Origin: Oryza sativa Japonica Group
Taxonomy: Eukaryota; Streptophyta; Magnoliopsida; Poales; Poaceae
Direction of reading: 5' to 3'
Assembly (NCBI RefSeq): GCF_034140825.1
Contig: NC_089039.1
Span: 22,737,501 to 22,801,500 of the forward strand
Length of the DNA stretch: 64,000 bases
Made by a program: the position numbers and the translations under genes. The notes under the pieces are model-generated. The model was not told the DNA's origin, made no database searches, and saw nothing but the letters and a program-made list of their open reading frames with translations. Shown piece after piece: positions 23,550 to 36,790 of the stretch; the first letter of the stretch is position 1; each line of letters begins with the position of its first letter.

Positions 23550-24182
23550 CTGCTGGAAGGCCAAAGGGCCCGCCCGGCACGGCCCGGCCCAGGAACAGCT
23601 GGGCACGGGCTAGCAGCCATCGGGCCGGCACGGCCCGATAGGCACTTCGTGCCGGGCCATGCCGGCCCATGGGCTGCACCTCCCGCCCAGGCACGGCCCA
23701 CCAGCTGTCGGGCCGTGCCGTTCCGGCTCGAAGGTATGGGTGGCCCATCGGGCCTTTTTTTAAATAAGTCTATTTTTTTCCCTCCTCTTTGGGCTATATC
23801 ATATGTATAGCTAAAGTAAGTCTATATTCCATCCCTCTTCTTTGGGCTGACATATGTATAGCTAAAATAAGTCTATTTTCTATCCCTCCTCTTCGGCTGA
23901 CTTATGTATAGATAAAAAAAGTCTATTTTAGATCCCTATTCTTTCATCCATGGCACATAATATGTCTATTTTTACTCCCATATTTTTTTTTGTATCGGCC
24001 TAGCTGCCGGCCCATCGTGCCGGGCCGGCCTAACATGCCGGTGGAGGGGCCCAAGCACGGCCCGATGGTCGGGCCGGGCCAGCATGGGCCCGACCTCCGT
24101 CGGGCCGTGCCGTGCTTAGGCCGGACCAAAATGCCGTACCATGGGTCGGGCCGTCGGGCCTCGGACCTTTTGGCCATCTGCC
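23550..24182. mobile_element. hAT-like element with GGGCCG-rich ends
   Basis: Both ends are extremely GC-rich and built of repeated GGGCCGTGCC / CGGCACGGCCC words in opposite orientations. Near the left limit is AAGGCCAAAGGGCCCG, and near the right limit, read inward, ATGGCCAAAAGGTCCG. This matches the known plant hAT pattern of a GGCAAA-type terminus followed by GGGCCGGGCC repeats. The middle is AT-rich. A possible 8-base duplication (GCTGCTGG / CCTGCTGG) differs at one base, so the exact ends are uncertain. No transposase is seen. Confidence 0.6.
23765..23945. repeat. Three-copy tandem repeat inside the hAT-like element
   Basis: About 60-base unit repeated three times: AAGTCTATTTT-type word, then CCCTCCTCTTTGGGCT, then CATATGTATAGCTAAA. 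It forms the AT-rich core of the element at 23550-24182. Confidence 0.75.
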
Positions 24183-24377
24183 TGCTGGTTAATCAATCCC
24201 TTCAAACCACAGCGTAGAAATGTACACCGACATCTAGAAAACCTCCTAATTACGAGTACTACTCGAGCCCAGTGAACCAGTCAGTCAGTACTCTGTAGCA
24301 GCTTTGGTCTACCTAGGATTATTACTAGGAAACACAGGTATTCTGTTCCAAAAAAAACACACACACTCGTGTTGGGC

Positions 24378-24385
24378 TATAAATA
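24378..24385 (+). promoter_or_regulatory. TATA box of the second C2H2 gene
   Basis: TATAAATA, 108 bases upstream of the ATG at 24486, in otherwise mixed sequence. It is a consensus plant TATA box at a normal distance, implying a leader of about 75 bases. Confidence 0.75.
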
Positions 24386-24485
24386 CTCGTGCACAACGCA
24401 TGCCTTCTGCGACAGAAAAGAGCTGGACGTGGTCACGTAGAGTGCACCACTGATTATTCTACGAGCGACTCTTGAGTGGTTGGCA

Positions 24486-25106
24486 ATGAGCAAGCGGCAG
24501 TTTGGAGAGATGGACGGCGGCATCGACACGGCCCGCGTCCTCATGCTCCTCTCCCGGCGGCGGCGGCAGCACGGCGACGTCGGGCACGCGCGCGCGGCCC
24601 GCGTGTTCGAGTGCAGGACGTGCGGGAGGCGGTTCCCGACGTTCCAGGCGCTGGGCGGCCACCGCGCCAGCCACAAGCGCCCGCGCCACGGCGCCGAGCG
24701 CGCGCCGCGGCCAGCAGGCGACGACGACGTCGGCGCCGGCGCCGGCGCCGCGCTCCGCCTCGTCGGCGCGGCGTCGTCGTTGTCGACGGACGAGGCGCGC
24801 GCGGGAGGCGGCGGCCGCAGGACGAGGGGCGCCGGCGCCGCGCACGGGTGCCCCGTCTGCGGGCTGGAGTTCGCCGTCGGGCAGGCGCTCGGCGGGCACA
24901 TGCGGCGGCACCGCGCCGCCGCCGGCGACGTCGCGGCGCCGCGTGTGAAGACCGACGACGTTGTCGTTGGAGACGAGTGCACCGGCGGGATTTGCTTGGA
25001 CCTGAACCTGACGCCGTCGGAGAACTGCGACAAGTGCCGGCACGCCCAGCTCGGCGTCGCCGTGAACTCTGTGCAAAGAACGATACTACTGGACCGTCCC
25101 CTTTGA
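24486..25106 (+). CDS. Two-finger C2H2 (ZAT type) zinc-finger protein with EAR motif
   Basis: Intronless, 206 residues, from ATG 24486. It belongs to the plant C1-2i family of stress-related repressors. The N-terminus MSKRQFGEMDGG is followed by ARVLMLLSRRRRQ, comparable to the Leu-rich box plus basic stretch of ZAT proteins. Finger 1 is CRTCGRRFPTFQALGGHRASH, about residues 43-63. Finger 2 is CPVCGLEFAVGQALGGHMRRH, about residues 122-142. Near residues 173-179 is LDLNLTP, an LxLxL/DLN-type EAR motif. The linker is very Ala/Gly/Arg-rich. The coding region is strongly GC-rich and drops to AT-rich immediately after the stop. It shares family, domain order and EAR motif with the minus-strand gene at 14568, but the linkers are too different for a recent duplicate. 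Confidence 0.93.
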   Translation: MSKRQFGEMDGGIDTARVLMLLSRRRRQHGDVGHARAARVFECRTCGRRFPTFQALGGHRASHKRPRHGAERAPRPAGDDDVGAGAGAALRLVGAASSLSTDEARAGGGGRRTRGAGAAHGCPVCGLEFAVGQALGGHMRRHRAAAGDVAAPRVKTDDVVVGDECTGGICLDLNLTPSENCDKCRHAQLGVAVNSVQRTILLDRPL

Positions 25107-25697
25107 GCTGACCCATTATTGTACTGATTTCTATACGTTTTCGTTGTATTTATCTAGCCTTTATATGTTTTGTTGCACGCTATAGAATCATATAAAGATT
25201 TTTCTATATATTTTTTGAACCTTTCAATCTTAAAATTTTACAAATAGACTATCCCGAAACTTATTTCTAAAGCTGAACCAAGAGTTTAAATTTGAAGTTT
25301 TGAGGTGGTTTACTTTTAAAATTAAAAAGGTTCAAAAGATATATAATAAACCTCTATAAGTTACTGAAGAAGAGGAGCCAAAATGCAGGAACAGCATCAC
25401 TCTATTCCATGCATCCATTGATTAACTGAAAACCCAATAGCAATACAGCATGGACTACGTTACACACTGTAGCTTGCAGTTCAACGGATTGAAATCCAGC
25501 GTACAGTAGTAGCCCCCCAGGCAATTGCAACAGCTACGTCAAAAGCATGAGTAGTTGCTTCAAAGAATGGAAGCAAAGATAGGTACAACCAGATCCGTAT
25601 CATAGTGTGTCTTCTTGACATTCTTCCTATAACAGCAAGACAGGGAACAAACAATGTCAAATAATAAACGATGGAGGCCGAGAAGGCGAACGTCTCC
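25107..25697. other. Convergent 3' flanks
   Basis: The 3' flank of the C2H2 gene meets that of the Rab gene. At 25190-25370 is an imperfect inverted pair (TATATATTTTTTGAACCTTT and AAAAAGGTTCAAAAGATATA) that looks like a small decayed MITE. The last 200 or so bases before 25698 are probable Rab 3' UTR. Confidence 0.5.
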
Positions 25698-28233
<2,536 letters not shown>

Positions 28234-28599
28234 CTCGTCGCTCCGCTTCACACCCTCCTCCTCCTCCTCCCCCTACTCCACAGCCCACCCGGCGCGCCTC
28301 CTCCACCAATCCCCGACCTGCAGCGAACGGAAAAAAAAAAAAACAGACACCGTGAGAATGGCAGCACGACGGCGGCGGCGGATCCCGCGCGGGTGGCGGC
28401 CGGATCGGAGACCGCACCGGTAGGCGCGGCGGAGGATCGCGCGGCGGCGGCGGTGGCGGTGCGGATCTGGAGAACGGGGAGGAGGGAGTTGGTTTTTTTT
28501 TTCTCTCCTTTTTTCCCTTCGCTTTTTTAGTTTGCTGGTTGATTCGTCGCCGGCCGCATGAGCGAGCGAGCGACTGATCAGCGCGTGCAAGATCAGAGC

Positions 28600-29090
28600 T
28601 GGGTTTTGTAATTTGTTCGGTTTTTTTATGGGGTCCGGTTCGGTCGGTCAGGGTCAGGTCACTCGCTTGCGCTGATCGCTTTCTTTTTTCGGTTTTTCCC
28701 GACGCGCGCGGCCACCGACCGGTGAGGCTTTTGCGGGCACTGGTTGGTGGGCCAGCTGCGGAGTGGGGCCCAATTGTCTGTCAATGGAAGATGGGTACGC
28801 GCGTGGGGGTTCCATTCCAAGTTGCAAAATGCGTGGTTTCCGTCAGATTGATTGATTGGGTCGAGGGGGAGACAACAGAAGAGGTCACACAGCTCAAACA
28901 CAAGTTCAGTGGGAGATAATTAACTATTTTGCCATCTATGCGTATGGTGTTTAATAATTTATCACTGGATACACGTATTATAGACATGTAATAAATATAT
29001 GAGAATCCACGTATCATTGATATATGAGTGGTAAACGGCTAAACGTCAAATCTAAAAATGACAAATAGTTAAATGCTTCATTCATTAGGT
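28600..29090. other. Intergenic upstream of the Rab gene
   Basis: A moderately GC-rich stretch to about 28900, then AT-rich. No gene is recognised; open frames here lack domains. Confidence 0.4.
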
Positions 29091-29371
29091 TATTAAGAAA
29101 GTATGTAGAATTAAATAAGAAGAGGCTTGATTGGTTGAAAAGTTGAGATACTCTCTCTATAAAAAAAAGAATCTAAAACTGAATGTGATACATTCTAATA
29201 CAATGTGTCCAGATTCATGGTACGAATGTGTTACATCCAATTCTTAGTTGATTTTTATGAGACGAAGGAAGTAGGTTGGAAAAATAAATGGTTGAGTGTT
29301 GTGATTGGTTGATAAGGGAATATCGGTGGTGGAGTTGTTATATTATGGGATGGAGGGGGTATCATTTAAAG
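29083..29371. mobile_element. MITE-like element split by a Stowaway
   Basis: The flanks of the inner Stowaway (29151-29271) together resemble the uninterrupted element at about 43316-43522: the words TATGTAGAATTAAATA, TTGGTTG, GAAAAATAAATGGT and GTTGTGATTGGTTGA occur in the same order. The outer element ends in a GGATGGAGG-type Stowaway end. Confidence 0.6.
29151..29271. mobile_element. Short Stowaway MITE, nested
   Basis: 121 bases, left end CTCTCTCTATAAAAAAAAG, right end CTTTTTATGAGACGAAGGAAG-like, flanked by TA on both sides. It is inserted in the element at 29083-29371. Confidence 0.75.
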
Positions 29372-29394
29372 TAGTATAGATGTACTCCCTCCGT

Positions 29395-29622
29395 TCAAAA
29401 AAAATGCATTCCTATTATACCAAGGTGGAATTAATGGAGATGGAGAATAACTAAAATATCCTTAATCATTGAAAAAAGTAGTAAGAGTGATAGGTAGGTA
29501 AAGAGTATCGAAGGGATAAAACTTTCGTTTTACATGCTGAGGGTAGGTAGGATGGTAGACGTTAGTTCTTAGTGTGACACAATTTAAACTCTAGAAGATA
29601 AGTTTTTTTTGGCAGGAGGGAG
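29395..29622. mobile_element. Stowaway MITE
   Basis: 228 bases, left end CTCCCTCCGTTCAAAAAAAA and right end TTTTTTTTGGCAGGAGGGAG, flanked by TA on both sides. It is followed without a gap by another Stowaway end at 29625. Confidence 0.8.
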
Positions 29623-29624
29623 TA

Positions 29625-29804
29625 CTCCCTCTGTCCAAAAAAAAAAGACAAACCCTGGTTGCCGTGTCCAACATTTGACCATCCGTCTTATTTAAAAAAA
29701 TTATGAAAAAAATTAAAAGATAAGTCACGCATAAAATATTAATCATGTCTTATCATATCACAACAACGAAAATACGAATTATAAAAAAAATTCATATAAA
29801 ACGG
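29625..29804. mobile_element. Truncated Stowaway MITE
   Basis: Starts CTCCCTCTGTCC immediately after the preceding element and its TA. Its body matches, in inverse orientation, the complete element at 53623-53858 (words CCGTCTTATTTAAAAAAATT and TTAATCATG). It stops at ATAAAACGG without the expected second terminal repeat, so about 60 bases of one end are lost. Confidence 0.65.
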
Positions 29805-30094
29805 CACTTGCACGGCACATTTGACGTGTAACGATACCGATTTGTACTGCTTGGACAGTTGGAACAATCACCCAACCATTCGTTCATGTGCGAACCAACC
29901 GTTTGCTTGCTTCCAACTCCACAATGCCCTTTGTGTGCCTACACGGCTTCCGTGCTACAAAACTCTCCACTCGGCAGCTGCTTTTTTTCATGCAGTTACA
30001 GCACGCAAAGAGTTGCTTTCAGTCCAGGGGATTGGCAACAAGGAACACCAATTGCATGTGGTGCTTGCTGCTGCCACAGGCATGCTTTGCCTTA

Positions 30095-30338
30095 GAGCAA
30101 GTTTAATAGTATAGGCCATTACTAGCTCCAAATAATCTATAGCCGATGTAATAGCCAATTCATACAATAGTTGCTTACTATACTATTAATATCTGATCCC
30201 ACCTGTCATACACACATTACGTCTTGGAGTCCGTGCTGCAGCTGGCTATAGATCTGTAGCCCGCTGCTCTTCTCTCTCTTCCTTTATTTCTTTAAAATAT
30301 GTTTATAGCTGGTTTATAGCCTGCTATTGTACCTGCTC
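30095..30338. mobile_element. Tourist-type MITE
   Basis: 244 bases, left end GAGCAAGTTTAATAGTA, right end TATTGTACCTGCTC, flanked by TTA on both sides (30092-30094 and 30339-30341). Its inner words match the split copy at 21489-21949, which makes it the intact reference for that family in this window. Confidence 0.8.
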
Positions 30339-30764
30339 TTAAGGCAATGTTCAGAAATCGATATTAGTGTATGATCGCCGTTAACTTGATCATTATGTGG
30401 TGAGGTGATCAATTGGGTTCCAGTTTAGTTGATGTTGAGAAGTGGCAATTCGGATTTCAATGGAAAATCAAGAAGAGCAGATCTATCGTCGGTGCCCAGA
30501 AATGGACAAATTGAGGCCACGTTCATCCTCCCTAGTGCATAGTAGGACACAAGATCCAAAATATTTTCTCCAAAGCATGTTCTTCATTAATCCGTATAAC
30601 TAGAATATTAAGTGTGTACTAATATATATGTATAAGATACAGGGTAATTTTCATTCTAATTTCACCTTAGTGATAGAAGTGCATCCTAAAATAATCACAC
30701 CAACCGTGCTGGTCAAACTACACTTAAATCAAACAAAATTATACTAGCAGCCAAGACTAGGGGA

Positions 30765-31015
30765 TTACCTATACATTTGTCAACAAATTCTTTTTAAAGA
30801 AAGGAACATTTGCAAATTTGCCACTGTTTTTTTTCAATTTTGCAAAGATACCACTCGAATAACAGTTTCAGTGGCATTTTTGCAATTTTCTAGTGACAGT
30901 TTTGCAATAACGATTCAAAACAGTAGTAAATTTGCAATTGCCCCTTTAAAGAAAGTTTAACAGATATAATTACAGTGCAATCGTAATTACATGCAAGTTT
31001 TTAAGAGAGAATTTA
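30765..31015. repeat. Copy of a local repeat family, interrupted at 30804-30944
   Basis: The left part has ATTACCTATACATTTGTC and the right part has ATAATTACAGTG with TTACATGCAAG. These match in order the repeat at about 39520-39780 (CTACCTATACATTTGTCG, ATAATTACACTG, TTACATGTAA). A small MITE interrupts this copy. Confidence 0.5.
30804..30944. mobile_element. Small MITE with 11-bp flanking duplication
   Basis: 141 bases with inverted ends: left AACATTTGCAAATTTGCCACT and right, reversed, GCAATTGCAAATTTACTACT. The 11-mer TTTAAAGAAAG occurs at 30793-30803 and 30945-30955. Such a long duplication points to a Mutator-type element. It is inserted in a local repeat shared with 39520-39780. Confidence 0.7.
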
Positions 31016-31189
31016 TCGAAAATATATAGCAAAATTGATCCAAACATGTATCCGAAACGCTTCGACTGGTATCGATCCTGTTGGACCCATCATTTGCAGC
31101 CCACTTATACTCTACGACTAAAAAAGATGGCCCAGGTGGAAGCGTGGAGCCATCGATAATTTGGAGTGAAAATTCAGCCTGAAGGCAAG

Positions 31190-31530
31190 CACAACAGGAA
31201 AAAAAAAAACCCAGCGCAGCGCCGTGCGTTGTGCGAGGCGTGGCCATAGCAGCTGGAGAGCAGATCGACCGAGGCGCCGGTGAACGTGTTCGATAGAGTC
31301 GCCGACAACAGGTCACCGCTGAAGCCCAGCATCCAGCCGCCGGCGAGGCCGTGCCAAGGAGGAAAAGGACTCGGCGCCTGGAGCTGGACCCTCGTGAGTA
31401 AAGTAGCAGCAGTGGAACAGACTCGTCACCGGGCGGAGGGCGATCCCCACGACGGGCAGGTCGGCGTGCTCGGCGATCGTGGTCATGCTCAGGCGGCAGG
31501 TCGGACACAACATTACGAGCTCAGCCCCCA
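31190..31530. other. GC-rich island, possible gene fragment
   Basis: A GC-rich block in AT-rich surroundings. On the minus strand several frames are open. One reads MTTIAEHADLPVVGIALRP and another GGWMLGFSGDLLSATLSNTF, which look protein-like but which I do not recognise and cannot join. A 14-base direct repeat (ACATTACGAGCTCA) flanks its right side at 31512 and 31538. It could be a captured gene fragment or the relic of a gene. Confidence 0.3.
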
Positions 31531-33442
31531 TGAACATTACGAGCTCAACACAAGAAACATTCCAGGATCACAATTGAGCCAATTTCTCAGTGACAGAAGT
31601 AAAAATTGTACAAAAACACGCACATACTCCATCAATTAAGAGGGATTGCTAGAAGCATTGAAATACCACTCATGAACTTCCGAATCAAAAAAAAAGAGAG
31701 GATAAATAATAACATGGGATTATACCCCTTGTAAACAAATGATCAGGTGCAAATTACAAATTATCACGAGTAATATCAAAATCAGAGATGTATTATTATG
31801 AGAACACTAAATACAGTGCCCTCGTTTAATAACTACACGAGCATTCATATAAACAAGGTCAAGCAAATCAGCTCGTTATCTTACTCTTTTTTTTCCTACC
31901 AAATGTATTTGAAAATTAAAAACGGATTTCCAAGTGACTGTTCCAGAATTCCAAACAACTCCAAGGTTCCAACCCCATCGAACAAATCGAATGCAAAAGT
32001 ACAACATAAGTGCATAACTGTCAAGCAACAAATTGGAGCATACGAACATTTTTTTCTCGAATGCGCAAAAGAATTGAACGTCAATATATACAAACATGCC
32101 TCTGTTTTTACCAAACTACTTTAGAAAAATCAAATACAAATATCATCAGAAGTTATACCTACTGACTTTTCATCTTTAAAGCACAACAATTCACATACCA
32201 TGTGACCAAATTCAGGTAAATTTAGAATTTCATATCCTACCTACTTAACAAGTAGCTACTAGCACTAACATTCACATTTCGGACACAACAGATAATAGCG
32301 CATATTAGCTAGGTGCAAGTTGGCCAATCACAAACATTACAATGATCAATCAACAAACAGAACAAGATGCAACCGAATCAACAATCACCAGACTTAACGT
32401 CACCACATTTAAGCTCCTGTCCATTTTAAACTACAATAAATCATAAGACAGTAAAATGGCATTATCGCAACTTGACACTTATGCAAGTATCAGCAAATAA
32501 GTAATAGTATTATCACAACTAACTAAACACTTATGCAAGTAGACAACAAATAGGTGATAAATTTATGATAACTAACTAAATACTTATGCAAGTAAACAAA
32601 AATGTGTTATAACATTATCATAACTAAACTCATTTGCAAGAACACAAATTAGGAAGACATTAACAAAAAGCACCAACTGTAAACATTAACTACTAGTGAA
32701 CATCGCACTACCACAGCATATAAATCAGTCCTATTGCAAGCAAGGAGGCATGGCATTGCATATGTTCCTATAACCACAATTCCCTCTGTTGCACCTGCTG
32801 CAAGCTGCTTATCTAATTACATTCTTACGTTGATGTCACAATTTCCGCTTACGACATACATACCTTTCCATATTCCAGCAAACTCCACAATGTTGGGATG
32901 CAATTCATGAATACAATCTCATAATGTATGTAAAGCAATCACATTACATGATATCAAGCTAAAAAGTGCCACTACATAACATGAGAAACAGCATTTCCCC
33001 AACCACCCAAGCACCCCAAATGGCAATGCTATTTTCAATAATTACCCAAACACAAACGAAGAACCAAATAACCCACCAGGAGGCATATATGTGCATCCAC
33101 TACCAAACACAGATCAATTGTTCGAAATTATCCAAATCTTAACAATATTATTACAGGCAGCATCTAACAATTCACAGTTCCCCCATCCCTCTGCCCAGAC
33201 CACACTCCTCGACCCTACACCGGTGTTAACCTACACGGGTACAAACTGATTGGCTTGACTGTCCATCTATTCAGAAAACACCACAAATTACGTACAAACA
33301 ACCGAACCGATTCACGACAAATGATATAGCATGCAACGAAGACGATGATGATGACGATTGACAACAGATAGGAGCGTTTCAGTTCAGACAAGAGGGAGAG
33401 GGAAGCGGGGGACACCACCACCAAGCCGGCATTGCGTGTGCC
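31531..33442. other. Long AT-rich intergenic stretch and H2A 3' flank
   Basis: No gene is recognised. It is A-rich on the + strand throughout. It includes the short tandem repeat at 32457-32640. The last 140 or so bases before 33443 are the probable H2A 3' UTR. Confidence 0.5.
32457..32640. repeat. Imperfect tandem repeat, about 60-bp unit
   Basis: About three copies of a unit containing CACTTATGCAAGTA (or a one-base variant), then a CAA(C)AAATA(A)GTG-like word, then ATTATCA(C/T)AACTAACTAAA. Copies differ at several positions, so the array is old. Confidence 0.65.
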
Positions 33443-34010
33443 CTAAGCGGCCGCCGCCTTCTTTGGCGACTTGGTGGTGGCCTTCTTGGGCGACTTGGGG
33501 GTCTTACCCTCCTTGGCCTCCTTGGCCGCGGCGGAGCCGGTCTTCTTGGGGAGCAGCACCGGGTTGATGTTGGGCAGCACCCCGCCGTGCGCGATGGTGA
33601 CGCCGGCCAGCAGCTTCCCGAGCTCCTCGTCGTTGCGGATCGCCAGCAGCACGTGCCGCGGGATGATCCGGTTCTTCTTGTTGTCCCGCGCCGCGTTCCC
33701 CGCAAGCTCGAGCACCTAAAAAAAAATCCAATTCAGGCCGGCTACCGCGTCGAGGGTACGGGGCTGTGCGCATGCGCGGGCGCGGCCAAACCTCGGCGGC
33801 GAGGTACTCGAGGACGGCGGCGAGGTAGACGGGGGCGCCGGTGCCGATGCGCTGGGAGTAGCGGCCTTGCTTGAGGTAGCGGCCGATACGGCCGACGGGG
33901 AACTGGAGCCCGGCCTTGACGGAGCGGGACACCGGCTTCTTCTTCGGCCCGCCGCCGCCGCGGCGGCCGCCGGCGCCGGCCTTCTTGGGCACCTTCGCTC
34001 CCACCTCCAT
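33443..34010 (-). CDS. Histone H2A, H2A.W type
   Basis: Core nucleosome histone; H2A.W variants mark plant heterochromatin. Two exons, 34010-33792 and 33715-33443, GT-AG and in frame, giving 163 residues, longer than canonical H2A. The N-terminal tail is Lys/Gly-rich ([15 protein letters not shown]). The fold runs from [20 protein letters not shown] through [15 protein letters not shown], then [20 protein letters not shown] and the acidic-patch segment NDEELGKLL. The C-terminal extension contains KSPKK twice, the minor-groove-binding motif that defines H2A.W. There is no SQE(F/Y) end of H2A.X and no H2A.Z signature. The single intron falls after YLAAE, the usual position in plant H2A genes. 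Confidence 0.95.
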
Positions 34011-34184
34011 CGATCGCGACGAGCTCCTCCTCCCCAAGCTTTCTCCCTCTTCTGTTTTGTTCGATTTTTTTTTCTTCCTATTTTTTTTCCTTTTGGGGGA
34101 GGAGTGCGTGTGCGTTTGTGTTTTCGTTGTGTGTGGTCACGGGGGGAGGGTGGGGGATGGGGGCGGTGCTGCGATCTGGGCCGT

Positions 34185-34238
34185 CCACGTCACGGGGTCG
34201 ATGGATGTGAGCCGTTGGATGGGGTTGGGCGATCCGTG
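34185..34238 (-). promoter_or_regulatory. Hexamer/octamer-type histone promoter elements
   Basis: CCACGTCA at 34185-34192 contains the plant histone hexamer ACGTCA. About 40 bases further upstream, GATCCGTG at 34231-34238 is, on the coding strand, CACGGATC, one base from the octamer CGCGGATC. Both lie 175-230 bases upstream of the H2A ATG. Hexamer plus octamer pairs drive S-phase expression of plant histone genes; this pairing is suggestive only. Confidence 0.45.
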
Positions 34239-34380
34239 GGAGCTGGGTGCAGCCAATCAGAGCAGGAGGAGAGAGGGTAGTGGATCGTGGGATCATACAA
34301 CAACCTTCGACTTCGAGGCTTTGGACGGCTTTCTTTTGGTTCACTTCCGGTTTCTGCAGTTTGATCATTTCTAAGAAACT

Positions 34381-34605
34381 GAGCCCTTGTTTAGGGTTGT
34401 GTTTCACGCCAAAATTAAAAGTTTGGTTGAAATTAAAAAGATGTGACGGAAAAGTTGAAAGTTTATATGTGTAGTAAAGTTTTGATGGGTTTGTGTGTAG
34501 GAAAGTTTTGATGGGACTTTCTTACACACAAACTTCCAACTTTTTCATCATATCGTTTCATTTTCAACCAAACTTTCAATTTCGGCATTAACTAAACACA
34601 CTCTC
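34381..34605. mobile_element. Tourist-like MITE upstream of H2A.W
   Basis: About 225 bases with inverted ends (left GAGCCCTTGTTTAGGGTTGTG; right ACTAAACACACTCTC). Inner arms include AAAAGTTTGGTTGAAA paired with TTTCAACCAAACTTT. A partial relative lies at 22967-23095. Exact limits are uncertain by a few bases. Confidence 0.65.
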
Positions 34606-36081
34606 AACTCCACATTTTCTTTAGAATTAGACTGACCTCCACATTTTCTTTTCACGGAAAATATACACGATGCTAAAATTATTTGATTTATAGAAGTATA
34701 TCTTTTATTTTGTTTTTTATTAGACTTAATAGTAAATGAAAAAGGAAATATGTGTGCCCAATTGTCATACTTATAAAACCCAATAAACTCAAGAAAATGT
34801 TGACCATTCAGTTTTTAACAATTTTGTTAATAAAAATTTGAATTTTCATCTATTGTTTCTACCAAAATTGTATTTTTAAAATATTTGAATTATGTTACAT
34901 CTGTCACCAAATGTCTTGTTTTAGTTTTTTTCTCAAATTCAAGCCTAACATTTTTTTTAAAAAAAAAAATCTAGCACCAAGTTTTGAAAGTAAAAGAAAC
35001 CATGTTCAAATCGAACAAAGCTCTACGCCACGTTCACTATCTAACAAGTTATCTAGTTTAATATTACATTTCTTGTTAACTCCTCTTACCCGAATTGGTA
35101 TTATGATCATGACTATGATTCTATAGTACAACTTTTATGGAGCTAGGGACCTCAACCTTAAAGGAAGTTTTTTTTTTCTTTCCAATTCATTTATTGGATA
35201 ATTCAAATTTTAGCTTAGAGAACGGTCCATATGGAATGAGTAGCATGTACACATTTAATAGTTTAAGATTTAAAAATGTATTTGAGAAACCTACCCAAGT
35301 ATACGAAATATTAGACAATCATATTAGAAACATGTAAAATATTTGTAGGAAACCATCGGCATCCAACAATTTCGACAAGGGAGCTTGGGAATATGTAGTG
35401 TCACAGTAACTAATATGATTTATATTTTTCTTGGTGAATGGCACAAATAATGGAACCATCGATGGAACCTGTATGTTCTGACCACTTTCTTTATGTAACC
35501 GTGGAGGGAACAATACAAAGTTTTACATGGAACACACCATTTAACCATTTAAGAATGTTCTAACGAAAAATGAGAAAATTACCACAGCTAAAAATCACAT
35601 CCCAAGGAGCCCTAAGAAGGGTTACTCTATTATATGCGTCGTTGTGTATAAGAGCAAGTATAGTAGAAGTACGTCTGCCGGCGATAGGAGCGCCTCCTTA
35701 GCTTTACTGGTGACCTAAAAGAGATAATAGGAGAAAGAGAGAGCAAGTGAGCAACTAAGAGCAGGGAACTATAAGCCTACTATAACCTTATGTGGAGGAG
35801 AGAGGTAGAAGACAGTTGGCTTTCATGCAAGATCTAGCTCCAAGACAAATATATTAAATGTATAAGTGAGAGAAAGAGAGATGAGAAGAAAAAAATTGAA
35901 GTAGGAAGTGAGCTCTACGATTATACATGTTAGCTTTAAGATAAGCTAATAGTAGAAAGTGAGCTCTACAATTATCCTTAGTCTAAATTACCGCTACCTC
36001 CTCACACACTCCAATAAGCATGATTAACTTTCACTTGCATGCAGCAAATAGAGCAGGTGGATGAGTGAATGATACAACTAT
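34606..36081. other. Intergenic, AT-rich
   Basis: No gene. Around 35650-35990 is a diffuse MITE-like stretch with 'GAGCAAGTATAGTAGAAGT' at one side and 'GTGAGCTCTAC' twice. Nothing else is recognised. Confidence 0.4.
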
Positions 36082-36790
36082 CACTACTAAAAGAAACTCA
36101 TCTTTAATCCCAGTTTGCAACCCCTTTAGTCCCGGGTTGCAAACCGAGATGCCCAATTCGGAACTAAAGATGCTCATCTTTAGTCCCGGTTGAAATAATC
36201 CAGGACTAAAGTTTTTTTTTCTTTTTTTCATTATTTTTTTTCTGCATGCATATTGATTTCCAACCAAACTCAACAACAAAATCACCCACATTCACAAAAA
36301 CATCATAGAATCATCCACAATTTCAACAACAAAATCATCCACAAATTTACATCACAAAATCATCCACAAATACCTAGATTAATTAGATCATCAATTATCA
36401 GCTTCATTCTCCATCTCTAGAGGATCAAATACCTAGATTTATTAGATCATCAATCCTGTAGCCTACCGCCGCCGCACTGGGCGCCGCTGCCGCCTGCCGG
36501 TCGAGGAGGAGGAGAAGAAGGAGTGGAGGAGGATGGGAAGGAGTGGAGAGGCGTGCGGGCATGCGACGATGCCGAGGAGATAAGGAAGAGAGAGAGAGAG
36601 CGAGAGATGCGTGGGAGAGAGATATTTAGTCCCGCTTAGTAATACCAATCGGGATTAAAGATATAATCTTTAGTCCAATTTGTTCGGAGGCCTGACAGCT
36701 ATTAAACCGAGACTTTAAAATGATCTTGTTACCAATCGAGACTAAAGATCAAAGAGAGACGCTGAACTTTTGAACTGGGACTGAAGAAAG
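36082..36790. mobile_element. Possible CACTA-type remnant
   Basis: The left end CACTACTAAAAGAAACTC resembles the CACTA terminus CACTACTAGAAA. It is followed by several copies of the subterminal word TTTAGTCCCGGTT and variants in direct and inverted order on both sides (36110-36210 and 36620-36780), typical of rice En/Spm-like elements. The interior has a GC-rich patch at 36460-36560. No clear right terminus or target duplication was found, so the element is probably truncated or rearranged. Confidence 0.45.
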
